From contig RDNZ01000009.1 of assembly GCA_011364905.1 (NCBI GenBank), positions 1 through 64,000 on the forward strand: a DNA stretch of 64,000 nucleotides. Reading direction: 5' to 3'. The notes under the pieces were generated by a model that saw nothing but the letters and a program-made list of their open reading frames with translations, did not search any database and had not been told where the DNA came from. Source of the DNA: Candidatus Thorarchaeota archaeon. GTDB lineage: Archaea; Asgardarchaeota; Thorarchaeia; Thorarchaeales; Thorarchaeaceae. Each line of letters opens with the position of its first letter. Positions within the stretch are counted from its first letter, which is position 1. This document shows, in pieces, positions 17,925 through 26,415 of the stretch. The position numbers were made by a program, and so were the translations under genes.

Positions 17925-19355
17925 ATGATGGTAGTAGTATTCATCTGGTTTGCTTGGGTTTTCGTTAGTCCCATAAATTGGCTATTTGGGACCTACTATC
18001 TTCAATTTCCAACAGCTCCAGCATTAATAATTGACACAATAGTTATTGCTCCTGCAATTTGGTTCTTAGTACGAAAGTGGCTTGAAGTTATGACGCGCAG
18101 AACCAGTGGTCCAGCGGCTGGTATCGACACAGTTGAACCGGGTGGGGGACCACCAGAGGCAGGTGATGAATGGGGTCTGGCCACAAGACCATACTCTCCT
18201 CAGACTCCTGATATGATTTCAGGTCCAAAATCGGAAATCAGGGATGCTCCATTTGGACTTGATGATGGCTTTTTTGTAAAGCTACCTGATATTGACGCAG
18301 GTGAGGAGCTTTTCGACCGCGAGAAACTGAAGACACGAGCCATGATTCGTGCCAGAGTTTCATCTGGCGGGTGGGTCAAAAAGAGAGTGAGCTCAAGAGC
18401 TGTAGGGTCTCTGAAATCCTCAGACACATTGAAACATGGCCGGCCTGTTCGTTCTAGAATTCCTAGTCGCGAAATCAGCAACATACATGTTCCGTCAACG
18501 GTGATGGCTGCAATCGCACGAACCGGCAAAACCTCCGGAGGACCGATCAAGATCATAAAGGAGGATCTCCGCGAGAGCGTGTTCACGGGAAGAACTCCTT
18601 TGACGATTATCCTTGTGATAGATGTTAGTCTCTCAATGAAGGGGAGTATGGAACAAGTGAGAGCTTTTCTTGAACGAGTAGAAAGCGAAACACGGGGATC
18701 CAAAGATCGGACGGGTATTATTGCTTTCAAAGACAGTGGAGCTGTAGAGATACAAGCTCCTACTACGAATTGGAATAAGATATATCGTGCATTAGGCCGA
18801 CTGAGGATTTCGGGGCTCACACCTCTTGCTGAGGCTTTGAAGAAATCCCTGGAAACCATTCGCAGAGAGCGGATGCGAAATAGTGAAGTGGAACCTCTTG
18901 TCATTCTCATTTCTGACTTCTCCCCGAACATTCCTCTTGCCCAATCAGCAGGTCCAGGACATGAACAGTATACTCCTGTACAGGACCTAGTCCGTGCAGC
19001 TCGGTTGGTCAGGAAAGCGAAGGTTAGATTAGCAGCAGTTAATGTTGATCCTGAACAATCAAAGTGGCCTAGATTTCTGAAACGTCCTTATCATGAAGCC
19101 TTAGAACTTGCGGCCATGTTAAGGACGAGAAAGGAAGGACTGAATGACCCAATTGAAACGATTCTAATGGTGGATGAGTTTCGAAAGACATTTGGCGCAT
19201 ATCTCATAGCCCGAGCAGCTGGTGGGCATGCCTACCTCTCTCGTGAGCTTCTAAAAGAAACATCAATACTTGGCACACTACTTTCTTCAAGTCTTTCTAG
19301 AAGTCGTTTGCGTGAAGATGAATTGCGTCAGGTTGAAGCATATCTCCCACAATAG
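17925..19355 (+). CDS. Membrane-anchored VWA-domain chelatase subunit (ChlD-like)
   Basis: 476 residues from ATG 17925. Two N-terminal hydrophobic segments (MMVVVFIWFAWVF and APALIIDTIVIAPAIWFLV) precede a linker and a C-terminal von Willebrand A domain with an intact MIDAS start DVSLS (residues 233-237), a GLTPLAEAL segment with the MIDAS Thr, and an ISDFSPN loop. No start with a good Shine-Dalgarno was seen: the nearest, AAAGGA, is 17 nt away. The frame is open upstream into the ChlI gene, so it may be made by frameshifting or coupled re-initiation. Confidence 0.82.
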   Translation: MMVVVFIWFAWVFVSPINWLFGTYYLQFPTAPALIIDTIVIAPAIWFLVRKWLEVMTRRTSGPAAGIDTVEPGGGPPEAGDEWGLATRPYSPQTPDMISGPKSEIRDAPFGLDDGFFVKLPDIDAGEELFDREKLKTRAMIRARVSSGGWVKKRVSSRAVGSLKSSDTLKHGRPVRSRIPSREISNIHVPSTVMAAIARTGKTSGGPIKIIKEDLRESVFTGRTPLTIILVIDVSLSMKGSMEQVRAFLERVESETRGSKDRTGIIAFKDSGAVEIQAPTTNWNKIYRALGRLRISGLTPLAEALKKSLETIRRERMRNSEVEPLVILISDFSPNIPLAQSAGPGHEQYTPVQDLVRAARLVRKAKVRLAAVNVDPEQSKWPRFLKRPYHEALELAAMLRTRKEGLNDPIETILMVDEFRKTFGAYLIARAAGGHAYLSRELLKETSILGTLLSSSLSRSRLREDELRQVEAYLPQ

Positions 19356-19543
19356 TAACATAAGCCAGTGCCTCTCTCGATTATGTTATTAGCATGCATT
19401 CTGTTTCAAAAATGCGCACATGGTCAATTCAATGACTGGTGTCATAGTGAGCGAGGAGAGCCCAGTACTGGGTTGCTATGAATCTGCTTTTCATGCATCA
19501 GTCACAGGTTATGTGCGCACCTTTCATTGAGGTGGAGTTTTCA

Positions 19544-20551
19544 ATGTTACCTGGAAAAATACCTCCGGACGTCCTTCAAACTCTGGTGTTTACGAAACTG
19601 GGAATTTCTGACCCGGATGTCTTGCTAGGACCTAGACTTGGCGAAGACGCTTCAGTGATTAATATAGGTGACAAGGCTATACTTGCCGCGACAGATCCTA
19701 TAACTGGTTCAGTAGCAGATGTTGGTTGGCTCGCCGTCCATGTCAATGCAAATGACATCGCGGCTTTTGGTGTTCGTCCACGGTGGTTCTTAGCCTCCAT
19801 TATGCTCCCTGAAAACTCAACTACTCAACAGCTTGAACGGATCATGAAACAGATTGATGATGCGGCTCAGAAATTGGCAATAGCCGTCGCCGGAGGTCAC
19901 TCAGAGATTACAATAGGTATTGACAGACCAATAGTAGTTGGTTTCATGCTGGGTGTTACAGATCTAGGGAATTATGTCACATCATCTGGGGCAAAACCCG
20001 GAAACTCGATAATCGTGACTAAGTCGATAGCGCAAGAGGGTTCTGCAATTCTAGCTACTGAAGGAAGAAACTTCCTCACACCAAAGATTGGAGCAAATCT
20101 AGTTGCTAGAGCAAAAGCATTGAGAGAAAACATTAGTGTAGTATCAGAGGGACTAGCGGCATACGAAACTGGCTATGTGACTGCAATGCACGACCCAACT
20201 GAGGGTGGTCTCTCTGGAGGTCTGCATGAAATTTGTGATGCAAGTAGGGTTGGTTTTGAGATTTATCAAGATGCTATACCGATAGATGAATCGTCTAGAA
20301 CCATTTGTGAAGTTCTGGACATCAATGCGATGGAGTTGATCAGTAGCGGCAGTATGGTCATCTGCTGCAACAACAAACACGCTACTGAAGTTGTGAACAC
20401 GATTCAGTCACGCGGGATATCTGCCAATATTATTGGCAAAATCGTGAAAGATTCCAACCGCAGACTGTTGATAACCGACTCAGATGGTATCACACTTCAG
20501 CGGCCTAAAACAGACTCATTGTGGGCCGCATTCAAGAAACTCAATCCTTGA
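19544..20551 (+). CDS. AIR-synthase-related protein (HypE/PurM-like)
   Basis: About 335 residues from ATG 19544, preceded by GGTGGAG at good spacing; upstream in-frame ATGs (first 19478) add no conserved sequence. Motifs of the PurM/HypE/SelD fold are present: GEDASVI, ATDPITGS, VNANDIAAFG, AGGHSEIT and MHDPTEGG. It belongs to the ATP-binding AIR synthase-related proteins. No hydrogenase maturation genes flank it, so a HypE role is not supported. The 3' end overlaps convergent surE by 11 bases. Confidence 0.75.
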   Translation: MLPGKIPPDVLQTLVFTKLGISDPDVLLGPRLGEDASVINIGDKAILAATDPITGSVADVGWLAVHVNANDIAAFGVRPRWFLASIMLPENSTTQQLERIMKQIDDAAQKLAIAVAGGHSEITIGIDRPIVVGFMLGVTDLGNYVTSSGAKPGNSIIVTKSIAQEGSAILATEGRNFLTPKIGANLVARAKALRENISVVSEGLAAYETGYVTAMHDPTEGGLSGGLHEICDASRVGFEIYQDAIPIDESSRTICEVLDINAMELISSGSMVICCNNKHATEVVNTIQSRGISANIIGKIVKDSNRRLLITDSDGITLQRPKTDSLWAAFKKLNP

Positions 20552-21320
20552 TGAAATCCTCAAGTATCCTGATTTCATCATCCCCAATCCAGTCCAAAGT
20601 GACTGGGGAGAGCGAAACGTTGTTGTTAACAAGTACCTCATATGCGTCTGATTTTGGTTGAGGTGTACGCTCTATTCCAAGATACCAGTAGTAGGGACGA
20701 CCATTTGGATCGGTTCGTTTCTCAACCTCATTATGCATACGAACTTTTGCTGGTCTTGTAACAACAAGCTTTGATTGCTCTGTTATTTTCTCTGGGAAGT
20801 TAAGATTCAATATGTCGATTTTTTGAGGTAGACCTCTTTCCAGAATTTTCATAGCAAGGTCTACTGTGATTTTACATGCCTTTTCGCAATCTCCATTTGA
20901 TCCAGTGGCTTCAAACCAATCGCTTGGCGAAGCCTCTCGAGAAACAGCAATTGCTGGTAGCCCCCGTATGGCTGCTTCGAACGCCGCGCCAACAGTGCCA
21001 CTGGTCAAAATGCTTTGATATCCTACATTTGCTCCCGAGTTGATCCCTGATATCAGGAGATCAATATCATCGTAGAACGCCTGCGCGAGAATTACTGAGT
21101 CCGCTGGTGCTCCATCATGTGATACAAATTTGTATCCGTTCTTTTCGTGCTTTTCAGTTATTCTAATAGGTCTCTTCAACGTTAGTGATTTCCCAGTAGC
21201 GCTGCGCTGTGCATCTGGTACCACAACTATCAGTTCAACAGTTTTCGAAAAAGCTTCGGCGAGCTTCAACAAGCCCTCGCTGCGAGGGCCATCATCATTT
21301 GTTAAACAGACCTTGTACAT
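20541..21320 (-). CDS. surE: 5'/3'-nucleotidase SurE
   Basis: 259 residues. The family opening (LTNDDGP with metal-binding Asp pair), VVPDAQRSATGKSLTL, SGINSGANVG and TSGTVGAAFEAAIRG are all in place. SurE is a metal-dependent nucleoside-monophosphate phosphatase. Complete and unremarkable; transcribed away from the histone-fold gene upstream. Confidence 0.93.
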   Translation of the reverse strand: MYKVCLTNDDGPRSEGLLKLAEAFSKTVELIVVVPDAQRSATGKSLTLKRPIRITEKHEKNGYKFVSHDGAPADSVILAQAFYDDIDLLISGINSGANVGYQSILTSGTVGAAFEAAIRGLPAIAVSREASPSDWFEATGSNGDCEKACKITVDLAMKILERGLPQKIDILNLNFPEKITEQSKLVVTRPAKVRMHNEVEKRTDPNGRPYYWYLGIERTPQPKSDAYEVLVNNNVSLSPVTLDWIGDDEIRILEDFIKD

Positions 21321-21391
21321 AGAGCATTTCTCCTAAGAATGCAGAAGCCAGTCACGATACTATTGACTGATAAGATTGATGTTTGGCCGCA

Positions 21392-21426
21392 AAGAAAAAA
21401 GGTTGTGGAAGCACATGTGTGCTCCC
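21392..21426 (-). terminator. Terminator of the histone-fold gene
   Basis: Read on the minus strand, GGAGCACA pairs with TGTGCTTCC (one bulge) and is followed by ACAACCTTTTTTCTTT. It lies 24 bases after the stop of the histone-fold gene. Confidence 0.55.
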
Positions 21427-21449
21427 ACTCCCGGCATCTTGAGAATTGT

Positions 21450-21620
21450 TTACAGGTCGTAGGACTTTAGCGTCTTACGCTTGTTCTCTGTTGTCCTCTT
21501 GGCAGCTTTATCCAGAAGCATCTCGACCTTCTTGTCTAGTGCATCATAGAAATCTCCGCTAACTTGGAGATTTTTCATCTTTGCATAGTCTTGAACTGCC
21601 TTTTTAACAATTAGTGTCAT
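21450..21620 (-). CDS. Small histone-fold protein (DUF1931/NF-YB-like)
   Basis: 56 residues, MTLIVKKAVQDYAKM to RKTLKSYDL. The pattern is a basic N-terminal helix, VSGDFYDALDKKVEMLLDKAA as the long central helix, and RTTENKRKTLKSYDL as the loop and last helix with the conserved Arg-Thr and Asp-Leu. This matches the short DUF1931-type histone-fold proteins of archaea rather than canonical HMf histones. GGAGG sits about 8 nt before the ATG and a TATA box is at 21665-21674. A DNA-binding role is inferred. Confidence 0.75.
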   Translation of the reverse strand: MTLIVKKAVQDYAKMKNLQVSGDFYDALDKKVEMLLDKAAKRTTENKRKTLKSYDL

Positions 21621-21664
21621 TTTCTTTGCTCCTCCAAAAGGGTACTTTAAAGGTCATTCTCGAC

Positions 21665-21674
21665 CCTTATAAGG
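21665..21674 (-). promoter_or_regulatory. TATA box of the histone-fold gene
   Basis: CCTTATAAGG is palindromic and so has no intrinsic direction. On the minus strand a start about 25 nt downstream gives a short leader carrying the GGAGG of the histone-fold gene. Confidence 0.45.
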
Positions 21675-21841
21675 CTTCTCTTAGAAATGCTTTTTAAAGC
21701 GCCATTTGGCCTATTTCGAGCCATTTGCGCATTTGATGAACGAAATGAGAGATTTCTAAGGATTTTCTAGGAAAGACAGCAGAATCCATATCCTGGCCAA
21801 GAAATCCAACAAACACCTAAAAGACTAGTTCGCGTTTTTGA

Positions 21842-21847
21842 TTTAAA
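21842..21847 (+). promoter_or_regulatory. TATA box of a likely leaderless gene
   Basis: TTTAAA centred 27 nt before the ATG at 21872 predicts transcription starting at or next to the start codon. No Shine-Dalgarno is seen between them. Confidence 0.45.
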
Positions 21848-21871
21848 GCAAGAAACAGAAGTGAATGTGAT

Positions 21872-22666
21872 ATGAGATATGCATATGGTGTTTTCATAGG
21901 TGCGCTTCTTCCTTTTGTGATATTTCTAGGTGCTGCAGTGATTAGGATATTGGCTTTGTCTTGGAATGTATACTTCGCATGGTTTCTTGCATCCATACTG
22001 GTAGGAGTTGTACCTCCTGCTTTGGTTCTTATTGCTCAACGGGAGAGTATTCGGGAGTTCCTGATCTATGAAGCCGGCGGCTTTGGCTTGTTCTCACCGC
22101 TATGGATTGTCATCTTTGCGGATTTCACTGGCACGACTTGGTCAGTTTTATTCACTGAAGGAATTATTGAAGGTTTGCCAGCTCCTGGAATTGGTTCTTC
22201 TATCATGAGAGTTGATATCAGCGGCAGTAGTCTCCTCTTCATCTTGGCGGTCTGCTTGGTTGTTGGAATCGTCTTCTTACGACCCAGCTTTATTGCGAAA
22301 TATGGTGTTAAAGGAGAAATTTCTGAGTTACGCGAATTGAAAAAATCTGCTGAGCCAAGCAAAGAACCACCCGAACCCTCAGAAACTCATGAACTGCTTG
22401 ATGAAGACCCAATCGAGAAAGAGATGCCTAATGTTGTCCCCCCCGAGGCAAATGTCGACACAATGGCTGACCTGAGAGGCTTGCTCACAGAACTCGGCAC
22501 GCCCGAGCCAACAATCAACCTAATTTTCAATGCTGGAATTGCCACGACCCCCGATCTTGTCGCAACAAGTCCAGAGCAACTGGCATCGCTCACAGGTATT
22601 GATAAGAGGACAGCTCAAGACCTTCATATGGCTGTTCAGAAGAAAGTCTGGTTTGGTGACATTTAG
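21872..22666 (+). CDS. Membrane protein with C-terminal helix-hairpin-helix domain
   Basis: 264 residues. Four hydrophobic segments fill the first ~140 residues. A Glu/Pro-rich linker follows, and the last ~65 residues form a helix-hairpin-helix unit (INLIFNAGIATTPDLVATSPEQLASLTGIDKRTAQDL), as in SAM/HhH DNA-binding or protein-interaction domains. An HhH on a membrane protein could tether DNA or act as an assembly module; neither is shown. Probably leaderless. Confidence 0.7.
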   Translation: MRYAYGVFIGALLPFVIFLGAAVIRILALSWNVYFAWFLASILVGVVPPALVLIAQRESIREFLIYEAGGFGLFSPLWIVIFADFTGTTWSVLFTEGIIEGLPAPGIGSSIMRVDISGSSLLFILAVCLVVGIVFLRPSFIAKYGVKGEISELRELKKSAEPSKEPPEPSETHELLDEDPIEKEMPNVVPPEANVDTMADLRGLLTELGTPEPTINLIFNAGIATTPDLVATSPEQLASLTGIDKRTAQDLHMAVQKKVWFGDI

Positions 22667-22675
22667 ATCAAAAGT

Positions 22676-23416
22676 CTACTTGAGAGAAATAATAGCATCA
22701 AGTCCCACGGTCACTAGATTATCAATTGGTGGCTTTCCGACAATCTTTGCCTCATTCTCTACATTCTCTCCAATGGCTACACAAATGGTCCCAACCTTGA
22801 CGCCACGTAGGTGTCCAATAACGAATAAAGCTGCAGCCTCCATCTCAGTTGCCAAAACCCCTGAGTTCCTCATCATTTCCCACTTTCTTCTCATACCCTC
22901 TCGGTCTGCGACATAATCTGAATGTTCACTGTAGAATGCATCCTTACTATGCCCGATTCCAACATGGAACGCAGCCCCGCTATCCTTCGCGGCTTGTATC
23001 AATGCGAGAACGAATTCAGGACTTGCTACTGCAGGGAATTCAATTGGAACATACTGTCGCGAAGTTCCATCATCTCTGACGGAACCAGTGAAGATGACAA
23101 GGTCTCCAGCTTTGACAGACCGACTGATTGCTCCTGATGTACCAACTCGTAGAAAAGTCGTGCATCCAACTTTTATCAGCTCCTCTAGTGCGATTGCCGC
23201 GGATGGACATCCAATTCCAGTTGAACAAACAGCAACTGGAACGCCTTTCCATTTCCCTCGAAAGCTCCAGTATTCTCGTTTCTTCGCGACTTCTTCCGGG
23301 TCTTCAAAGAACCTCATCGCGATATCATGAGCGCGGTCAGGATCACCGGGTAGTAGAACAAGTTTCGGAATTTCTCCAGGAGCTATGCCAATATGGTACT
23401 CTTTTTCATCTGTCAT
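22676..23416 (-). CDS. Nucleoside phosphorylase (uridine phosphorylase-like)
   Basis: 246 residues. GDPDRAHDIA near the N-terminus, CSTGIGCPSAAIALEEL, FLRVGTSGAIS and the MEAAALFVIG region with the ribose-binding Met-Glu are the PNP/UDP family motifs. The enzyme splits nucleosides with phosphate in salvage. Uridine versus purine preference cannot be read from the sequence. Confidence 0.88.
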   Translation of the reverse strand: MTDEKEYHIGIAPGEIPKLVLLPGDPDRAHDIAMRFFEDPEEVAKKREYWSFRGKWKGVPVAVCSTGIGCPSAAIALEELIKVGCTTFLRVGTSGAISRSVKAGDLVIFTGSVRDDGTSRQYVPIEFPAVASPEFVLALIQAAKDSGAAFHVGIGHSKDAFYSEHSDYVADREGMRRKWEMMRNSGVLATEMEAAALFVIGHLRGVKVGTICVAIGENVENEAKIVGKPPIDNLVTVGLDAIISLK

Positions 23417-23527
23417 GCTACGACCTTCTGGCGAAATCGCTCATCGAAACAAAAGGCTTTCGAAATGATGCGCTACAAAATAGAGATAGGCTTAAGAACT
23501 AAACATAAGCCGACTTGTGTGGTTACA

Positions 23528-23752
23528 ATGAGCGAGGAAATCACTCTGCTTCAAAAGAAAATCTTAGAACTCATTCTATCTGACAACCGTAGGCCAGGCG
23601 CGATAGCATCTATTTTGAGAAAGCGCAATGTAGCCTGTAATCAGAATGATGTGATGCAGGCTCTGCTTGATCTTGAAAAGAGGGATCTTGTCGAACAACC
23701 CAGTGCTAAAGCTTGGACTGCCAAGGAAAAGGCACAGGATTACTTGGATTAG
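23528..23752 (+). CDS. Small winged-helix DNA-binding protein
   Basis: 74 residues from ATG 23528. The sequence ILELILSDNRRPGAIASILRKR...QALLDLEKRDLVEQ follows the winged-helix pattern (helix-turn-helix plus a wing). In-frame codons run upstream to 23393 but overlap the divergent phosphorylase gene and are not conserved-looking. Possibly a transcription factor; no operator is evident. Confidence 0.65.
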   Translation: MSEEITLLQKKILELILSDNRRPGAIASILRKRNVACNQNDVMQALLDLEKRDLVEQPSAKAWTAKEKAQDYLD

Positions 23753-23760
23753 AAAATCGA

Positions 23761-24747
23761 CTATAGGTACTTAACTAAGGTCTTTACAATATTGTAGGTC
23801 AAGTGAGGATTCTTGTCGCCGAATATTTCGGTATGAATTGTGTTTGTAGTGACAATCATACCTCTGGCATTCTCCAGGAGTTCTTCAAGTAGTTCTTCCC
23901 CCCTTTCCATTAATGGAAGCACATGTGCAACCGCCATTCCCACGTCTGCCGCTCCTTGATTCCTGAGTCTGTCCGCTGCCTTCACAAGAGTGCTCCCACT
24001 CTTCGTCAGGTCATCCACGACAATCACTTCTTTCCCTTCAACATCAATATTGCCATGAAGATCTACCTTGAATGAGTTCTTTCTATGCTTCCCGAACCCG
24101 GCGATCTTGTATCTCTCCTGAGCTCCTTCGTCAGGAGTCACAAGCACAACATCTTTGAAACCAAACTGCTTCTCGGCGAACCTGACCAAGTCTGGGATTA
24201 CATCAATGGTTTCATAGTGCTGTTTCTCTCTTAATTCTGCAACCCAATCTAGGCTATCTGGAGCATGTGGATTGACAACCCAAATTTTGTTGCACGATTT
24301 AGCGATTGCTTCAATCGCCCATCTCCCTGAGACAGCTTCCCCAGTTCTAAATGCCTTATCCTGAAGGGCGAAGGGTTGGAACGTAAGAACAACCTCAACA
24401 CGAGAGGGTGGAGAGATGGGTTTACACTCATAGCATTTATGTTCAACCTCTTGAACCACCACTGGTCTGGATAGGAGGTCCAAAAGAAGTAGAAGCTCAA
24501 CAACTCTGTCTGATGTGGTGTATGGTTCGTTTTCAGCAGGTCCGGAACCAGTACAACTTTGAATGATGACAACGCGTCTATTTGACAGTTCAGAAATGTC
24601 TTCGAGTTTCGCATAGATGTCAGCATTCGGAAAAAGCCTCCTTCTATCATAGTTCAATGCTGATGTGAAAACACGACATCCTTCTTCTTGGAAGCTCTCT
24701 TTTAGATGCTCTGCACCACTCGCCAGAATCACATCGTAGCTTTTCAT
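23761..24747 (-). CDS. Ribose-phosphate pyrophosphokinase-family protein
   Basis: 328 residues with two phosphoribosyltransferase-type lobes. FQPFALQDKAFRTGEAVSG occupies the place of the catalytic YxRQDR...REPIS loop of PRPP synthetase, and VIVVDDLTKSGSTLVKAA is the PRPP/ribose-phosphate binding loop. The usual YARQDR is altered to FALQDK, so this is a divergent member; PRPP synthesis is the likely activity but not certain. Confidence 0.72.
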   Translation of the reverse strand: MKSYDVILASGAEHLKESFQEEGCRVFTSALNYDRRRLFPNADIYAKLEDISELSNRRVVIIQSCTGSGPAENEPYTTSDRVVELLLLLDLLSRPVVVQEVEHKCYECKPISPPSRVEVVLTFQPFALQDKAFRTGEAVSGRWAIEAIAKSCNKIWVVNPHAPDSLDWVAELREKQHYETIDVIPDLVRFAEKQFGFKDVVLVTPDEGAQERYKIAGFGKHRKNSFKVDLHGNIDVEGKEVIVVDDLTKSGSTLVKAADRLRNQGAADVGMAVAHVLPLMERGEELLEELLENARGMIVTTNTIHTEIFGDKNPHLTYNIVKTLVKYL

Positions 24748-24871
24748 TGATAACTACCATGTGTGGGCGGAAATCTCGCCTTTATGAGATTTGTCCTAGC
24801 AATCGAGAACCAGTATTGCGACGGTAACCTAAAATGGGCGTAGTGACAATGAAACTTGCCGCCACAGGTAA

Positions 24872-25597
24872 GTGCTACGGGTGAGTCTGACAGCTAGAGA
24901 CCTATTGCAGAAGCTTGCTAATGATGCTGGCTTATCATATCATACCATCGCACGTAAGGTCAATCGAATGATGGGAAAAGGGATGGGCTTCCTAGAATCA
25001 GCTCGTGCTATTGCCAAAGAACATGGTCTTAGCGAATCCAAATATCGAATAGATGCTGAGAAGATTGTGAAAGAATCCGAAAAAATACTACGTGAGGACT
25101 ATACGCAGACACTGATGATATCGGCGGTTTTGGGTCAGATGGTTGAAGCGCGCGGAAAAGAACGGTTTCCAGCCCCTGCATTCTTTGCTTTCATCGAAGT
25201 GTTATCGCGAATCACCGATGCGCCAAGAGATACCAAATCCGAAACCTCTACTGAGATTGAAGATAGGACAACTAGGATCATCGAACTAATGACGACATTA
25301 GTATCTGTTCTTTGTGAATGGTCAGAAAAAGGCGTAGTCGGTGTGGCTGATGATTGTCCCGAATCCCTTCGCGAAATGGCCAGAGCTGTCTTCAGGAAGA
25401 CGAAGCTCCTGCAAGGTGGGCTTTGGACTTGTATTTCATGTGGCGAAATCGTGAATGTTAAGGAAACTAAAGCACTAATGTGTGCGAATTGCGACAGTAG
25501 CATTTCACGAAGCAATATTCATGAGCGCTATGATCATCTAACCGGGCGAAACCGGACCGGATACGGTAGGACCTCTTCTGAAAAAAGCGAAGATTAA
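24872..25597 (+). CDS. Unknown helical protein with C-terminal zinc ribbon
   Basis: 241 residues from GTG 24872 (GTG 24881 also plausible, with AGGT at better spacing). An N-terminal helix-turn-helix-like segment (ARDLLQKLANDAGLSYHTIARKV) and a helical middle lead to a zinc ribbon CISC...CANC (about residues 188-212) and a polar tail. It ends 4 bases inside the convergent PAC2-like gene. No family recognised; a nucleic-acid-related role is a guess. Confidence 0.6.
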   Translation: MLRVSLTARDLLQKLANDAGLSYHTIARKVNRMMGKGMGFLESARAIAKEHGLSESKYRIDAEKIVKESEKILREDYTQTLMISAVLGQMVEARGKERFPAPAFFAFIEVLSRITDAPRDTKSETSTEIEDRTTRIIELMTTLVSVLCEWSEKGVVGVADDCPESLREMARAVFRKTKLLQGGLWTCISCGEIVNVKETKALMCANCDSSISRSNIHERYDHLTGRNRTGYGRTSSEKSED

Positions 25598-26319
25598 CTA
25601 GAGAGTTGGAACTCCAAACCATTCTTGAGATGCATAATCGCCTCATCGACGTCTGCTTGTGTCACTGTGACTTCATCAACTTGAAGAATGACTTCGCTAT
25701 CTCGTGTTTCTTCGATAAAGATTACAACTGGATCCAGTCCTGCGGCACTTCCAACGCTAATTAGTGGGGCAGTAACTCCGTCATAGAAATCAGACCTACC
25801 ACGAGGAATGTCCATCCTTTTGAGAAGACGTTCACCTTTTTTCGAGAGGACCTGTCCGCATGTTGCCCCGTCATGAGTCATTGTTGAGATTACGAATCTT
25901 GTTGGCACGTTTCCACGAATGTAGAACAACAAATCTGTCATCCAATCGAATTCTGTAATCATCACGTCTCCAAACACTATCATCAGATCCTCAGCGATCA
26001 TTCCATGAATTGGTACGACTGGAGGTTTCAGATCAATAGGGTACCTGTTCCATGAAGAGAATGCTGGAGAGTTGAAGAGCAGTACAGTCTCAAACTCATT
26101 TTGTTCGTAGAGCCTTCTGCAAAGAGCTTGTCCTATTGGATTGAGCCCCAACACGACCGAATAAGTCTCTGCGATTTTTCTTTTCTTATACACTTCAAGA
26201 ATTGGTGATACCCATTCCTGTTCATATGTTGGCATCGTTTCTAGCCCTGTCTTCTCAGAACCAAGTTGTCTAATGACTGTTTGTCTTATATTTTCAATTC
26301 GAAATGATACAAAATGCAC
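25594..26319 (-). CDS. PAC2-family-like protein, tentative
   Basis: 241 residues from GTG 26319; ATG 26235 (MPTYEQEW) is an alternative start. The order of segments (VVLGLNPIGQALCRRLYEQ, then VVPIHGMIAEDLMIVFGDV, then a TMTHDGATCGQ region) recalls the PAC2 proteasome-assembly-chaperone fold found in many archaea, with the Gly-rich loop degenerate. No proteasome genes are adjacent. Confidence 0.5.
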   Translation of the reverse strand: MHFVSFRIENIRQTVIRQLGSEKTGLETMPTYEQEWVSPILEVYKKRKIAETYSVVLGLNPIGQALCRRLYEQNEFETVLLFNSPAFSSWNRYPIDLKPPVVPIHGMIAEDLMIVFGDVMITEFDWMTDLLFYIRGNVPTRFVISTMTHDGATCGQVLSKKGERLLKRMDIPRGRSDFYDGVTAPLISVGSAAGLDPVVIFIEETRDSEVILQVDEVTVTQADVDEAIMHLKNGLEFQLSS

Positions 26320-26415
26320 TTTCGAGGAGTTTTAATGATTTATTGCGATTCCGATTGATTTATGTGGAAGGCTTAACGGGGCTCCTCGCGTATAACTAGT
26401 GGTGAGTGAATACCA

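Noticed and set aside
19544-20551. HypE hydrogenase maturation protein
   Set aside because: No hydrogenase or hyp genes nearby and no C-terminal Cys tail; only the fold family is supported.
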